A stretch of 22,028 nt of DNA from Candidatus Methanofastidiosum methylothiophilum (GCA_001587675.1 LNGD01000010.1:1-22028), one strand, 5' to 3'; counted from the first letter of the stretch, positions 8,797 to 15,273 are shown. Notes: generated by a model from the sequence alone, not told the origin. A program made the numbers and translations.

Positions 8797-8808
8797 AACA
8801 TAAATCTT
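8788..8808 (+). terminator. Inverted repeat spanning the tfb stop codon
   Basis: Arms AAGATTT (8788-8794) and AAATCTT (8802-8808) are perfectly complementary, with a 7-nt loop. The left arm runs into the TAA stop. The right arm touches the TATA box of the next gene. It could fold at the end of the tfb mRNA, but it is short and AT-rich and may be chance. Confidence 0.25.
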
Positions 8809-8815
8809 TATATAT
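8807..8815 (+). promoter_or_regulatory. TATA box of the gene at 8851
   Basis: TTTATATAT is centred about 26 bp before 8837. The predicted mRNA would carry a 14-nt leader holding GGCGAT at 8842-8847, three bases before ATG 8851. Confidence 0.55.
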
Positions 8816-8850
8816 TGGGAATTACTCTCTATATATGCACTGGCGATATA

Positions 8851-9741
8851 ATGAATGATGAAGAGCTTGATATTTTCTGGAGGCTTAAGCGTTTAGAGGA
8901 GAAAAAAAGGCAAATTCAAAGCCAGTTCAAGGATAACAGTCAAAATTCGGCTTATTCCGCACCCCTTAATCCAAAGAGAACTTCCAGAGAGCAATCAGGG
9001 TATAATATACCTGAAATCAGGTCTAATACATTTTATGAATCATACAGGCAGAAACATGAGCGAGTTCTAAGAAGGCAACCCGCTGAAGAGCCTATTCCAG
9101 AGAGTACCAAAAGGATAATTCAAATCGAGAAACAAAGAACGACGGATATAGACAACAAAATAAAGAGGAATTTTAATTTGAAACCTGATATTAACTGGTT
9201 TAAAGTTTCTGTCGTTCTTTCTCTCCTTCTTTCAGTTGTTTTAGTTACCTCATTTTCACTTTATAGTGCCAATAGGCAGGCTGATTCGAATATAAATTCA
9301 AAGGAGTCTTATGTATTTGACCTTGAAAAACAAGTGCAGAATCTTACAAAGGAGAATTTAACACTAAAAGAGTTGAATGATAGTCTAAACAAGAGAAATG
9401 ATCTTCTTAGACAGCAACTTGTTGATGCAAGAAACTCTATGTATAAACTTCAGAGTACCTATCAAAATCAGTTAATAAATGAAGATTATGCTATGTACTT
9501 GGCCTTAGAGTTCGTTAATAATCAGGCGAGCAAAAATTTGCCAGTTGAATGTGGAACAAGTAATCCTGAATTAGTCAGAGTGTTCTATGAAAAGGCTACA
9601 ATTGAAAAGCAGAATAAAACATTCATAATTAATATGCCTGCTGATTTGAAATACCAGTCTGTCACAAGATACGTTTGCTACATAGAAATGGATGAAGAAG
9701 GTAACATTACCCACTGGAACTGGAAAAAGCCTTCCTCTTAA
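8851..9741 (+). CDS. Single-pass membrane protein with coiled coil, unknown function
   Basis: I do not recognise this family. Read from ATG 8851 (GGCGAT three bases before it) the protein has 296 residues. An in-frame ATG at 8815 lies in the TATA box and is not used here. The N-terminal 165 or so residues are hydrophilic and basic, with a helical LKRLEEKKRQIQ near the start, and contain no signal peptide. One membrane helix follows (about 177-198, VSVVLSLLLSVVLVTSF). After it come a coiled coil (DLEKQVQNLTKENLTLKEL) and a globular C-terminal domain of about 90 residues that is probably outside the cell, with two cysteines (C232 and C277 approximately) that could form a disulfide. The topology suggests a cytosolic N-terminus tethered to an external domain. 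It overlaps the stop of convergent zpr1 by 4 bp. Confidence 0.8.
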   Translation: MNDEELDIFWRLKRLEEKKRQIQSQFKDNSQNSAYSAPLNPKRTSREQSGYNIPEIRSNTFYESYRQKHERVLRRQPAEEPIPESTKRIIQIEKQRTTDIDNKIKRNFNLKPDINWFKVSVVLSLLLSVVLVTSFSLYSANRQADSNINSKESYVFDLEKQVQNLTKENLTLKELNDSLNKRNDLLRQQLVDARNSMYKLQSTYQNQLINEDYAMYLALEFVNNQASKNLPVECGTSNPELVRVFYEKATIEKQNKTFIINMPADLKYQSVTRYVCYIEMDEEGNITHWNWKKPSS

Positions 9742-10322
9742 CAATTATCTCTTTTTATTTCAAACGGAGATTCGCCGAATTTCAGATTTTTAATTTCTTC
9801 TTCGGATAAAGATTCAATAATAGCCTTATCTGATGCTATAGCACTATAACCAAGTGGATCTTCAAATATTACACATACTTTTTCTTGCCCTTCAATTAAT
9901 TTTGTTATTCTGTCAATTAGTTCCTGGCCATTCTTTCTTTCTTCGTCTTTGCCCATTCTCATTCCCATATTAATTACATTGGATATTCTTTGTAGCAGTC
10001 CTTCTAGATTACTTATGTATCCTTCAGAAAGTGGCCCTGGCTCTATTGTAATCCCAAGATCAGGGATTCTAATAGTGCATGTGCTTGATTTAATTATTCT
10101 TGTACTTATATCACATGCTGATTCGATATGGAAAGAATATCTTGTAGGTTCTTTAATTTCGATTGGCATTATATCGGATCTTTTATAGCCACAACTATTA
10201 CATAAAATAGTAAAATCAATAACTTCTCCAAAGTATGGAATAGAAATAACTATATTAGTTACCCTTAGAGATTTCTTATTACATGACGGACAATAATCGC
10301 ATTCAATATTTTCATTGCTCAT
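9738..10322 (-). CDS. zpr1: ZPR1-type zinc-finger protein
   Basis: This 194-residue protein matches the archaeal single-module form of ZPR1; the eukaryotic protein has two modules and binds translation factor eEF1A. The zinc ribbon is formed by C11-x2-C14 and C41-x2-C44, with an extra C8 just before it. It is followed by the beta-rich ZPR1 domain (KRSDIMPIEIKEPTRYSFHIES..., then PDLGITIEPGPLSEGYISNLEGLL, typical of the family) and a helical tail. Its role in archaea is not established; chaperoning of EF-1A is inference from eukaryotes. The ATG at 10322 overlaps the sepF coding end by 11 bp with no separate promoter, so the two genes are probably co-transcribed and translationally coupled. The 3' end overlaps the convergent upstream gene by 4 bp. 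Confidence 0.88.
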   Translation of the reverse strand: MSNENIECDYCPSCNKKSLRVTNIVISIPYFGEVIDFTILCNSCGYKRSDIMPIEIKEPTRYSFHIESACDISTRIIKSSTCTIRIPDLGITIEPGPLSEGYISNLEGLLQRISNVINMGMRMGKDEERKNGQELIDRITKLIEGQEKVCVIFEDPLGYSAIASDKAIIESLSEEEIKNLKFGESPFEIKRDNC

Positions 10323-10788
10323 GTGATCTTACAATCTTGACTGAGGAAGGGGCTATTAAAATCTTTCTATCACTTATTCCAGCTATATCTCCACCTATAC
10401 CTCTCAAAATACCTTTAATCTGATCAATAGCTCTTTTAAGTTCAAGCGGTTCTCTTTCTGCTAAAAGACCAATATCAACTATTAGAATATGTCCCTCTGA
10501 AAGCTGTTTAGAAATGTCTCTTATGTCCCCCAGACCCCTAAGTTTTAAAGATTTTATGTATACAACTCCATAGTCCATGAAATCGTTCTTCTTTAGAACT
10601 TCTTCTTCGTAAGGAATTGATTCTACTTCTCTAATAGCTCTTGGTGATTCAGACCTTTCTTCATCAGCCCATGATTCACTGTCTTCTTCACCTTCTTCAT
10701 AATAGTCATCGGGGTAGTAATTATCATCGTATTCATTACCATAGTCTTGACTTTCGTCCCTGCCAAACAATTTATTGAGCCTTCTCAT
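10312..10788 (-). CDS. sepF: SepF, archaeal cell-division FtsZ anchor
   Basis: Archaeal SepF tethers FtsZ to the membrane at the division site. The 158-residue protein has the family's three parts. A short N-terminal amphipathic membrane-targeting segment (MRRLNKLFGR) comes first. A disordered, strikingly acidic and Tyr-rich linker follows (about 11-70, for example NEYDDNYYPDDYYEEGEED). The conserved core spans about 72-152 and includes VVYIKSLKLRGLGDIRDI, GHILIVDIGLLAEREPLELKRAID and GGDIAGISDRKILIAPSS. The start is fixed by GGAGATGAT a few bases upstream of ATG 10788, one of the strongest ribosome-binding sites in the window. It is the first gene of a two-gene unit with zpr1. This implies an FtsZ-based division machinery, although ftsZ is not in the window. 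Confidence 0.94.
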   Translation of the reverse strand: MRRLNKLFGRDESQDYGNEYDDNYYPDDYYEEGEEDSESWADEERSESPRAIREVESIPYEEEVLKKNDFMDYGVVYIKSLKLRGLGDIRDISKQLSEGHILIVDIGLLAEREPLELKRAIDQIKGILRGIGGDIAGISDRKILIAPSSVKIVRSHEQ

Positions 10789-10858
10789 AATATCATCTCC
10801 TGTAGGAGCGCGTATTAATCATTATTATTAATGCTAGGTATAAATATGTAACTAACCC

Positions 10859-10866
10859 TTTTTATA
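10859..10866 (-). promoter_or_regulatory. TATA/BRE promoter of sepF-zpr1
   Basis: On the minus strand TATAAAAA is preceded by GCGAAAAG, a good BRE-TATA combination. Transcription would begin near 10836, giving a leader of about 48 nt, one of the longest in the window. A second TATA-like element (ATATTTATA on the minus strand) lies near 10837-10847 and could give a shorter leader. Confidence 0.6.
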
Positions 10867-10897
10867 CTTTTCGCTTACAAAAACGAATAAAATAGAT

Positions 10898-10920
10898 TAA
10901 CTATTGTTTAACAATAGTTA
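10898..10920. repeat. 23-bp near-perfect palindrome between rps27ae and sepF
   Basis: Arms TAACTATTGTT (10898-10908) and AACAATAGTTA (10910-10920) are exact inverted repeats around a single T at 10909. It lies 11 bp beyond the rps27ae stop and about 30 bp upstream of the sepF TATA box, both on the minus strand. As RNA it could fold into a 9-bp stem with a 5-nt loop, followed by a U-rich stretch, which would suit a terminator of the ribosomal operon. As DNA it has the shape and position of a dimeric regulator site for sepF. Confidence 0.6.
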
Positions 10921-10931
10921 TTATCAGTTAT

Positions 10932-11081
10932 TTATTTCTGTTTTTTGGACTGCGTATAAGCGCATTTTCCGCAAACAAACCTGTCCTTGTGGTCTGCCAT
11001 GAAAGTGCCAGGTCCGCATCTTGGGCAGTATGGATTTTTCCTGACAACTTTATCGCCTTCAACACCATACAATGATGGCAT
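10932..11081 (-). CDS. rps27ae: Small-subunit ribosomal protein S27ae
   Basis: This 49-residue zinc-ribbon protein of the archaeal 30S subunit is homologous to the ribosomal half of eukaryotic ubiquitin-S27a. The protein begins MPSLYGVEGDKVVRKNPYCP and ends with AYTQSKKQK. The four zinc cysteines are in CPRC and CGKC (C19, C22, C37, C40). The family motif YCPRCGPGTFMADHKDRFVCGKC is essentially intact. Its ATG overlaps the TAA of rps24e by one base (TAATG), with GGAGGAG just upstream, so it is translated as the last gene of the rpo7 operon. I see no further gene before sepF. Confidence 0.95.
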   Translation of the reverse strand: MPSLYGVEGDKVVRKNPYCPRCGPGTFMADHKDRFVCGKCAYTQSKKQK

Positions 11082-11380
11082 TAGTTCTCCTCCTTCTTCT
11101 CCTCAATCAATCCGTTTCTTTTCAATATATACTGCTGCTCAATCTTCATCATATTTTTTGGGTCAGCATAAACAAATACTTTGCCGATTGATTCTGCTTT
11201 TCCGTAGCCTGTCTCAATTGACCTAACGACAAATGAATCCATCTTAAAGCTCTTCAAAGCAGACAATTTATCTCTAATTTCTGATATTTTAGGAGTTCCA
11301 CCATCATGAATTATCTTAACATTTAATTCCTTTCTATTGAATAGTGGGTTATCTCTCTCGTTTATGATCTCTAATTCCAT
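11081..11380 (-). CDS. rps24e: Small-subunit ribosomal protein S24e
   Basis: S24e is a 30S protein shared by archaea and eukaryotes. The 99-residue length is typical. Recognisable parts are the N-terminal MELEIINERDNPLFNRKEL, the central TPKISEIRDKLSALKSFKMDSFVVRSIETGYGKAESIGKVFVYAD, and the basic/acidic C-terminal tail ending IEEKKEEN. The start is supported by a strong GGAGGGAGA ribosome-binding site located inside the end of the upstream kinase gene, which this gene overlaps by 10 bp. The overlap on both sides (10 bp upstream, 1 bp downstream) indicates tight translational coupling in the operon. Confidence 0.96.
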   Translation of the reverse strand: MELEIINERDNPLFNRKELNVKIIHDGGTPKISEIRDKLSALKSFKMDSFVVRSIETGYGKAESIGKVFVYADPKNMMKIEQQYILKRNGLIEEKKEEN

Positions 11381-11889
11381 AGATCTCCCTCCATCTCATT
11401 TATGTAATCCGATATCTCCTTTTTTTTCTGTTCTGTTACTTCAATGATCACAACTCCTTTCTCAGGCTGACCATAAAGTACCACAGTACCTTCGTTTGCG
11501 TGGAGAATTGCTGGCATGACTGCCAAATCTTCTTCTCCCTCTACGAATATTTTTTTAAATCTTTTGGTTTTATCCTTTAAAAATCGCTCAATCTCAATCC
11601 AAAGCTCACCTGTAATCTGTGATTGAGGATTTTCAACGGTAACAGTGTTTTCACATTCTACAATGTCACCGAATTCTTTTCTAAGGCTCTTTCCATCAAC
11701 AATTATGAGTTCTGGATATACTCCGTGCTCTATTAAATTATATGAAACAACATCCCCTACCGACACAATCCTCTTATCCTGAATCATTGGTATAAGTCTT
11801 TCAATAACAGATTCAACGTCACCCTCAATAAGAAGACCAACGGGAGATTTTAACTTTAATTTGAGACTTTCAGTAAGAATAAGAGCCAT
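11371..11889 (-). CDS. GTP-dependent dephospho-CoA kinase (DUF359 family)
   Basis: This family carries out the last step of CoA synthesis in many archaea, phosphorylating dephospho-CoA with GTP. It is unrelated to bacterial CoaE and was characterised in Thermococcus. The 172-residue protein has the expected conserved blocks: VGDVVS at about 44-49, LIIVDGK at 61-67, NPQSQIT at 87-93, VEGEEDLAVMPAILHA around 117-131 and LYGQP at 138-142. Its length is normal. It lies in the classic archaeal neighbourhood between spt4 and rps24e, which independently supports the assignment. A GGGGATGA ribosome-binding site precedes ATG 11889 and the gap from spt4 is 9 bp. The functional link between CoA synthesis and the transcription/ribosome genes is unclear. 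Confidence 0.92.
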   Translation of the reverse strand: MALILTESLKLKLKSPVGLLIEGDVESVIERLIPMIQDKRIVSVGDVVSYNLIEHGVYPELIIVDGKSLRKEFGDIVECENTVTVENPQSQITGELWIEIERFLKDKTKRFKKIFVEGEEDLAVMPAILHANEGTVVLYGQPEKGVVIIEVTEQKKKEISDYINEMEGDLWN

Positions 11890-11898
11890 TTTTTTATT

Positions 11899-12084
11899 TC
11901 ATCCCCTAACTTTTAGGGCATAAGCTCCAGGCACGTTAACGCCAATAGTCTTGGCAATTCTTGAATTTTCAGGGTCAAGTATAATAACGATACCGCTCCA
12001 GTTGTCAGTAGTCTTATCATCTTTACATACAGGACAAATGTTTTCATTTAGAATTCTCTGGCATTTCTGGCATGCTACTCTCAT
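11899..12084 (-). CDS. spt4: Transcription elongation factor Spt4 (RpoE'')
   Basis: Spt4 is the small zinc partner of Spt5/NusG and keeps RNA polymerase processive. The 61-residue length fits. The four zinc cysteines are C5, C8, C17 and C20 (ACQKCQRI...CPVC), followed by NWSGIVIILDPENSRIAKTIGVNVPGAYALKVR, the standard Spt4 core. The upstream in-frame ATG at 12117 lies inside rpo7 and would add eleven unrelated residues. I choose ATG 12084 because it starts at the conserved core and has GAGGGAT just before it, overlapping the rpo7 stop region. Two bases separate it from rpo7. Confidence 0.95.
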   Translation of the reverse strand: MRVACQKCQRILNENICPVCKDDKTTDNWSGIVIILDPENSRIAKTIGVNVPGAYALKVRG

Positions 12085-12086
12085 TT

Positions 12087-12629
12087 TTATCCCTCTTTCT
12101 TCTCTTCTGCAATCCACTCAAGCTTTCCTAGATAAGGCTGCCTCATTGTAAGGCCTATTTTAGCAGAGCCTCTCTTTAAAGATAGAGTTACTATTCTAGC
12201 CCTGACTTTATCTCCAACTTTTAGACCTCGACCACTTTCTTTACCAGAAAGTGTGTTGCTTTTCTTGTCATAGTTAATAAAGTCGTTTGTCAACTGAGAA
12301 ACATGGACGAGTCCATCTATTGGCCCTAATCTAACAAAGGCTCCAAATTCAGTTATTTCTTCAACTTCACCTTCAACTACTTCATAAATTTTTGGTAGGT
12401 AAGTAAGTGCTTCGAAGTCAGTATCATAATAAGCGCTTCCATCACCAGGTACTATCTTCCCGTCTCCTACTCTAATGATCTTATGGATAGCAAGAATGAA
12501 TCCGAGGTCCTTATCCCAGGTTCCTTCGTATTGACCCTGGAGTATTTCAGCTATGGATTCGTTAATGTCCCCTCCAAATTTATTGGGCGGAACTCTTGCA
12601 GTATCCCTAATTTGTATAACTTTAAACAT
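12087..12629 (-). CDS. rpo7: RNA polymerase subunit Rpo7 (RpoE')
   Basis: Rpo7 forms the stalk of archaeal RNA polymerase with Rpo4 and aids open-complex formation and RNA binding; it is homologous to eukaryotic Rpb7. The 180-residue protein has the N-terminal RNP-like domain (MFKVIQIRDTARVPP...GTWDKDLGFILAI). The C-terminal S1/OB domain follows (about 80-165: VVEGEVEEITEFGAFVRLGPIDGLVHVSQL, then KVGDKVRARIVTLS). A GGTGAC ribosome-binding site stands six bases before ATG 12629. It heads the operon rpo7-spt4-dephospho-CoA kinase-rps24e-rps27ae, an order well known in Euryarchaeota. The promoter region is shared with the divergent endA gene. Confidence 0.97.
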   Translation of the reverse strand: MFKVIQIRDTARVPPNKFGGDINESIAEILQGQYEGTWDKDLGFILAIHKIIRVGDGKIVPGDGSAYYDTDFEALTYLPKIYEVVEGEVEEITEFGAFVRLGPIDGLVHVSQLTNDFINYDKKSNTLSGKESGRGLKVGDKVRARIVTLSLKRGSAKIGLTMRQPYLGKLEWIAEEKKEG

Positions 12630-12670
12630 AATATGGTCACCTTAGAGAATATATGGTGAAATTGGTCCAA

Positions 12671-12680
12671 GTATATTTAA
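12671..12680 (-). promoter_or_regulatory. TATA box for the rpo7 operon
   Basis: On the minus strand this reads TTAAATATAC. With start about 26 bp downstream (near 12650) the leader would be about 20 nt and contain GGTGAC at 12636-12641. The same AT-rich element reads TATATTTA on the plus strand, but endA seems better served by sequence near 12690-12697. Confidence 0.5.
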
Positions 12681-12722
12681 GTGTTTCTAAAAGCTTTTAA
12701 CATCAAAATACTAAATTAAATC

Positions 12723-13229
12723 ATGTTTTCTGCCACTCTCGTCGAAAATAGAATGATAATTGACGATTCAGACGCCTTAAATAAAATCCATAAAAAAAGA
12801 GGATTTGGCGATCTAATTGATAATAGACTTTACCTGACAATCGTTGAGGGCCTATATTTGCTCGAGAGGGGAATGATAAAAGTCATTTTTAATGATAAAG
12901 AAGTTACTTTTGAAGAGATCTTGAAATTAGGAGATATCGAACATAATCTTCTTGGGAAATACATTGTTTTTAAAGATCTGAAGGAAAAAGGATACCACGT
13001 GAAAACTGCCTTTAAGTATGGCTGTGCGTATAGAATTTACCGTGGTTCTGTAGAAGAGGAGCATGCTGACTATATTGTGGATGTATTCATGGAAGGAGAA
13101 AAGATAGATGCGAATATTCTTTCTGCACATGTAAGAATTGCCCACTCAGTTAAGAAGGATATGATATTCGCTTTTGTGGATTCAGACAACGATATTACCT
13201 ATTATCTTGTCAAAAGGATGACTTTTTAG
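12723..13229 (+). CDS. endA: tRNA-splicing endonuclease, homotetramer type
   Basis: EndA cuts bulge-helix-bulge motifs to remove introns from archaeal tRNA and rRNA precursors. The 168-residue single-module length indicates the alpha4 homotetramer form. The N-terminal part (to about residue 75) is followed by the catalytic domain, which includes GYHVKTAFKYGCAYRIYRG, HADYIVDVF and SAHVRIAHSVKKDMIFAFVD. The catalytic triad is visible as Y106, H114 and a lysine in the HSVKK segment (K144 or K145). No ribosome-binding site precedes ATG 12723, so a leaderless mRNA is likely. It is divergent from rpo7 and followed by a toxin-antitoxin pair. Confidence 0.94.
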   Translation: MFSATLVENRMIIDDSDALNKIHKKRGFGDLIDNRLYLTIVEGLYLLERGMIKVIFNDKEVTFEEILKLGDIEHNLLGKYIVFKDLKEKGYHVKTAFKYGCAYRIYRGSVEEEHADYIVDVFMEGEKIDANILSAHVRIAHSVKKDMIFAFVDSDNDITYYLVKRMTF

Positions 13230-13267
13230 ACCAAAAATTTTATTAATTATGAAAATGTATTTATTCT

Positions 13268-13489
13268 ATGGATTCAGTAAGTCTTAATATTAATAACAAA
13301 TTATTTCACAAATTTGAAATTTTTTGCGAGGAACATGGCACGACAGCAGATGATGAAATTGAAAGTTTTATTCGTTCTATTTTAGACGATGATGTAGAAA
13401 TTACTGAAGAATATCAAAGAAAGTTGGATACCATAAGAAAAGGTAAATTCATTAGAGTAAATAATTTTGCTGAATTTTTTGGTCTTTAA
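13268..13489 (+). CDS. Putative antitoxin of a RelBE-like pair
   Basis: This 73-residue protein is acidic. Its start, VSLNINNKLFHKFEIFCEEHGTTADDEIESFIRSI, looks like a ribbon-helix-helix DNA-binding fold: a beta strand, then two helices. The C-terminal part (EYQRKLDTIRKGKFIRVNNFAEFFGL) would be the toxin-binding tail. The family assignment rests on this shape plus context: its stop (TAA 13487-13489) touches the ATG of a RelE/YafQ-like toxin. A TATA-like AAATTTTATTAA near 13236-13246 would give a leaderless mRNA starting at the ATG. Autoregulation by the antitoxin is expected from the class but not seen directly. Confidence 0.75.
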   Translation: MDSVSLNINNKLFHKFEIFCEEHGTTADDEIESFIRSILDDDVEITEEYQRKLDTIRKGKFIRVNNFAEFFGL

Positions 13490-13759
13490 ATGGAATTCTC
13501 ATTAGAAATATCAAATCATCTACAAAATAAATTTAATAAATTAATAACAAAGGATAAACGTCAGTTAGAAATTTTAAATAAAAAAATAAAACAAATACTT
13601 CTTAATCCATTTATTTTTAAACCTTTAAAAGGTGAAATGAAAGGGGCAAGAAGAGTTCATATCTCTAAATCTTTTGTATTAGTATACGAAATAGATGAAA
13701 AAAGTAAAGTAGTTAGACTACTGGATTATGACCATCATGATAAAATATACAAAAAATAG
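13490..13759 (+). CDS. RelE/YafQ-type mRNA interferase-like toxin
   Basis: This 89-residue protein matches the RelE/ParE toxin fold: helical N-terminus (NHLQNKFNKLITKDKRQLEILNKK), then LNPFIFKPLKGEMKGARRVHISKSFVLVYEID and a final LLDYDHHDKIYKK. The KPLKG...RRVHI...LVYEI...DHHDKIYK order is characteristic. Candidate catalytic residues are R54/R55, H57, H82/H83, D84 and Y87. Members usually cleave mRNA in the ribosome A site, though some ParE relatives hit gyrase. The ATG directly follows the antitoxin stop with no ribosome-binding site, so translation is probably coupled. The pair sits in an otherwise conserved housekeeping stretch and was probably inserted there. Confidence 0.85.
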   Translation: MEFSLEISNHLQNKFNKLITKDKRQLEILNKKIKQILLNPFIFKPLKGEMKGARRVHISKSFVLVYEIDEKSKVVRLLDYDHHDKIYKK

Positions 13760-13786
13760 CTATCTTCTAATTGATTAAATAAATTT

Positions 13787-14005
13787 ATGGATTATAGACC
13801 AAAAATTTTAAAACGTATACAAAAGAAACCCATTAAGGTGAATTATTTGAAGGTTATGAAGGAACGATGTCTTCTCTGTACCTGTTGTGCATCAGTATGC
13901 CCAAATAGTGGTATTGATATAACAGAGAATGAAGTTATCTTTAACGAAAATTGTACAGAGTGCAAGATCTGTGTAAAGTCATGTCCTGTGGGGGCGATTG
14001 AATGA
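13787..14005 (+). CDS. 2[4Fe-4S] ferredoxin, partner of the geranylgeranyl reductase
   Basis: This 72-residue ferredoxin has two cluster motifs: C28-x2-C31-x2-C34-x3-C38-P and C56-x2-C59-x2-C62-x3-C66-P. An extra C33 sits inside the first motif. The N-terminal 25 residues are basic (PKILKRIQKKPIKVNYLKV) and could dock a partner. Its last four bases overlap the start of the reductase gene (ATGA), indicating coupled translation. In Methanosarcina acetivorans a neighbouring ferredoxin is known to supply electrons to geranylgeranyl reductase, so this is very likely the cognate donor. No ribosome-binding site is visible and the start ATG 13787 is chosen as the first in-frame one; ATG at codon 24 is possible but would remove the basic tail. 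Confidence 0.92.
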   Translation: MDYRPKILKRIQKKPIKVNYLKVMKERCLLCTCCASVCPNSGIDITENEVIFNENCTECKICVKSCPVGAIE

Positions 14006-15180
14006 AGACCTACAAATGTGATGTTTTAGTTGTCGGTGGAGGCCCTGCGGGAAGTAATGCTGCAAGATATGCTGCAAAAGGTGCCGATGTTATACTCATA
14101 GAAAAGAAGAAGGAAATAGGAGGACCTGTCCAGTGCGCAGAGGGTGTTTCCCAAGGTTTATTTGAAAAGCTTGAGATGAAACAAAGTAATAGGTATATTT
14201 CTACTAACATTGAATTTGTTAAACTTATTTCCCCAAATGGTACCGTTATTAGGCTTGACGGTGAGAAGGTAAAGTACTGGAAAAGCGGAATGATACTTGA
14301 TAGAGAGGTCTTTGATAAGGCCATTGCAAAAGAAGCGGCCAGAAATGGTGCAGATTTTCTTATGAAGACAAGATTTGTTTCTGCAAAAAGAACTTCCAAT
14401 GGGGTAACTGTAAAGGCAAAACAGATGAATGAAGATATTCAAATTGATGCTAAAATCTTAATTGGTGCTGACGGACCCCCTTCCATAGTTGCAAAATCCC
14501 TAGGCATGGACACAACTGTTCCTTTAAGGTACCTTGAATCCGGTATACAATACCTTATGATGCCAATGGAAATTGAGCCTTGTATTGAATTGTACTTCGG
14601 AGACTGCTACGCGCCTGGTGGGTATTCATGGATATTCCCAAAAGGAGACGATCAGGCAAATGTAGGACTTGGAGTTCTACCAGTAAAAGCCAAAGAAACT
14701 GCTCAGTACTACTTAGATAAATTTATACAAAGACCAAGATTCAAAAAGGCAAAGATAGTTGAAGTAAATGCAGGAGCAATACCAGTAAATGGCCCGTTAA
14801 AAGAGCCTTACATGGATAACTTGCTTCTCGCAGGGGATGCAGGCAGGTTTGTTAATCCACTTACAGGTGGAGGAATTCATACAGCCATAATTACAGGAAA
14901 ACATGCTGGAGAGCTTGCCGTTGAAGCTATTGCAAAAGAGGATTACAGCAAAGACTTCTTAAAAAAATACAATGACATGTGGAAGCCAGATATTTATGAA
15001 GAGCTTGATAAGTGTCTTAAGGCACAGGAAGCGTTCATGAAACTGACTGAAAAAGATCTTGATTCAATTGCAGAAACATTGAAGGATTTAAAGCTTGAAA
15101 CAATTTCTACAATAAGCATTCTAAAAGCAATTATCGCTAAAAATCCAGGGCTTCTTTTAAAATTTGGAAAGTTTATGTAA
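14002..15180 (+). CDS. Geranylgeranyl reductase family flavoprotein (archaeal lipid saturation)
   Basis: This FAD enzyme hydrogenates the isoprenoid chains of archaeal ether lipids (digeranylgeranylglycerophospholipid reductase). The 392-residue length is typical. FAD binding is shown by VVGGGPAGSNAARYAAKGA (about 10-28) and the later LLAGDAGRFVNPLTGGGIHTA (about 275-296). The substrate-site motif YSWIFPK is at 208-214, as in characterised members. A helical C-terminal region of about 90 residues closes the protein. The ATG at 14002 lies three bases after GGCGAT (13993-13998) and overlaps the ferredoxin stop. Related family members act in menaquinone or chlorophyll pathways, but with the adjacent ferredoxin and an archaeal host the lipid role is strongest. 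Confidence 0.93.
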   Translation: MKTYKCDVLVVGGGPAGSNAARYAAKGADVILIEKKKEIGGPVQCAEGVSQGLFEKLEMKQSNRYISTNIEFVKLISPNGTVIRLDGEKVKYWKSGMILDREVFDKAIAKEAARNGADFLMKTRFVSAKRTSNGVTVKAKQMNEDIQIDAKILIGADGPPSIVAKSLGMDTTVPLRYLESGIQYLMMPMEIEPCIELYFGDCYAPGGYSWIFPKGDDQANVGLGVLPVKAKETAQYYLDKFIQRPRFKKAKIVEVNAGAIPVNGPLKEPYMDNLLLAGDAGRFVNPLTGGGIHTAIITGKHAGELAVEAIAKEDYSKDFLKKYNDMWKPDIYEELDKCLKAQEAFMKLTEKDLDSIAETLKDLKLETISTISILKAIIAKNPGLLLKFGKFM

Positions 15181-15231
15181 TTTTATTTTATAATTTATTA
15201 TTCTATTATAGATTCTCTCTATTTTTTTTAC
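15181..15231 (+). terminator. T-rich run after the reductase gene
   Basis: The 50 bases after the stop are almost entirely T and A, with T-runs of four to nine. Oligo-T tracts without hairpins are the usual archaeal termination signal. The rest of the gap up to 15318 holds only the next promoter. Confidence 0.45.
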
Positions 15232-15273
15232 TATAACCGAAAAAGTTATATTCTTATAATCGTATGGAAATAT

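Noticed and set aside
14158..14442. Minus-strand open frame opposite the lipid reductase
   Set aside because: No start signal or motif; the sense frame is a clear enzyme.
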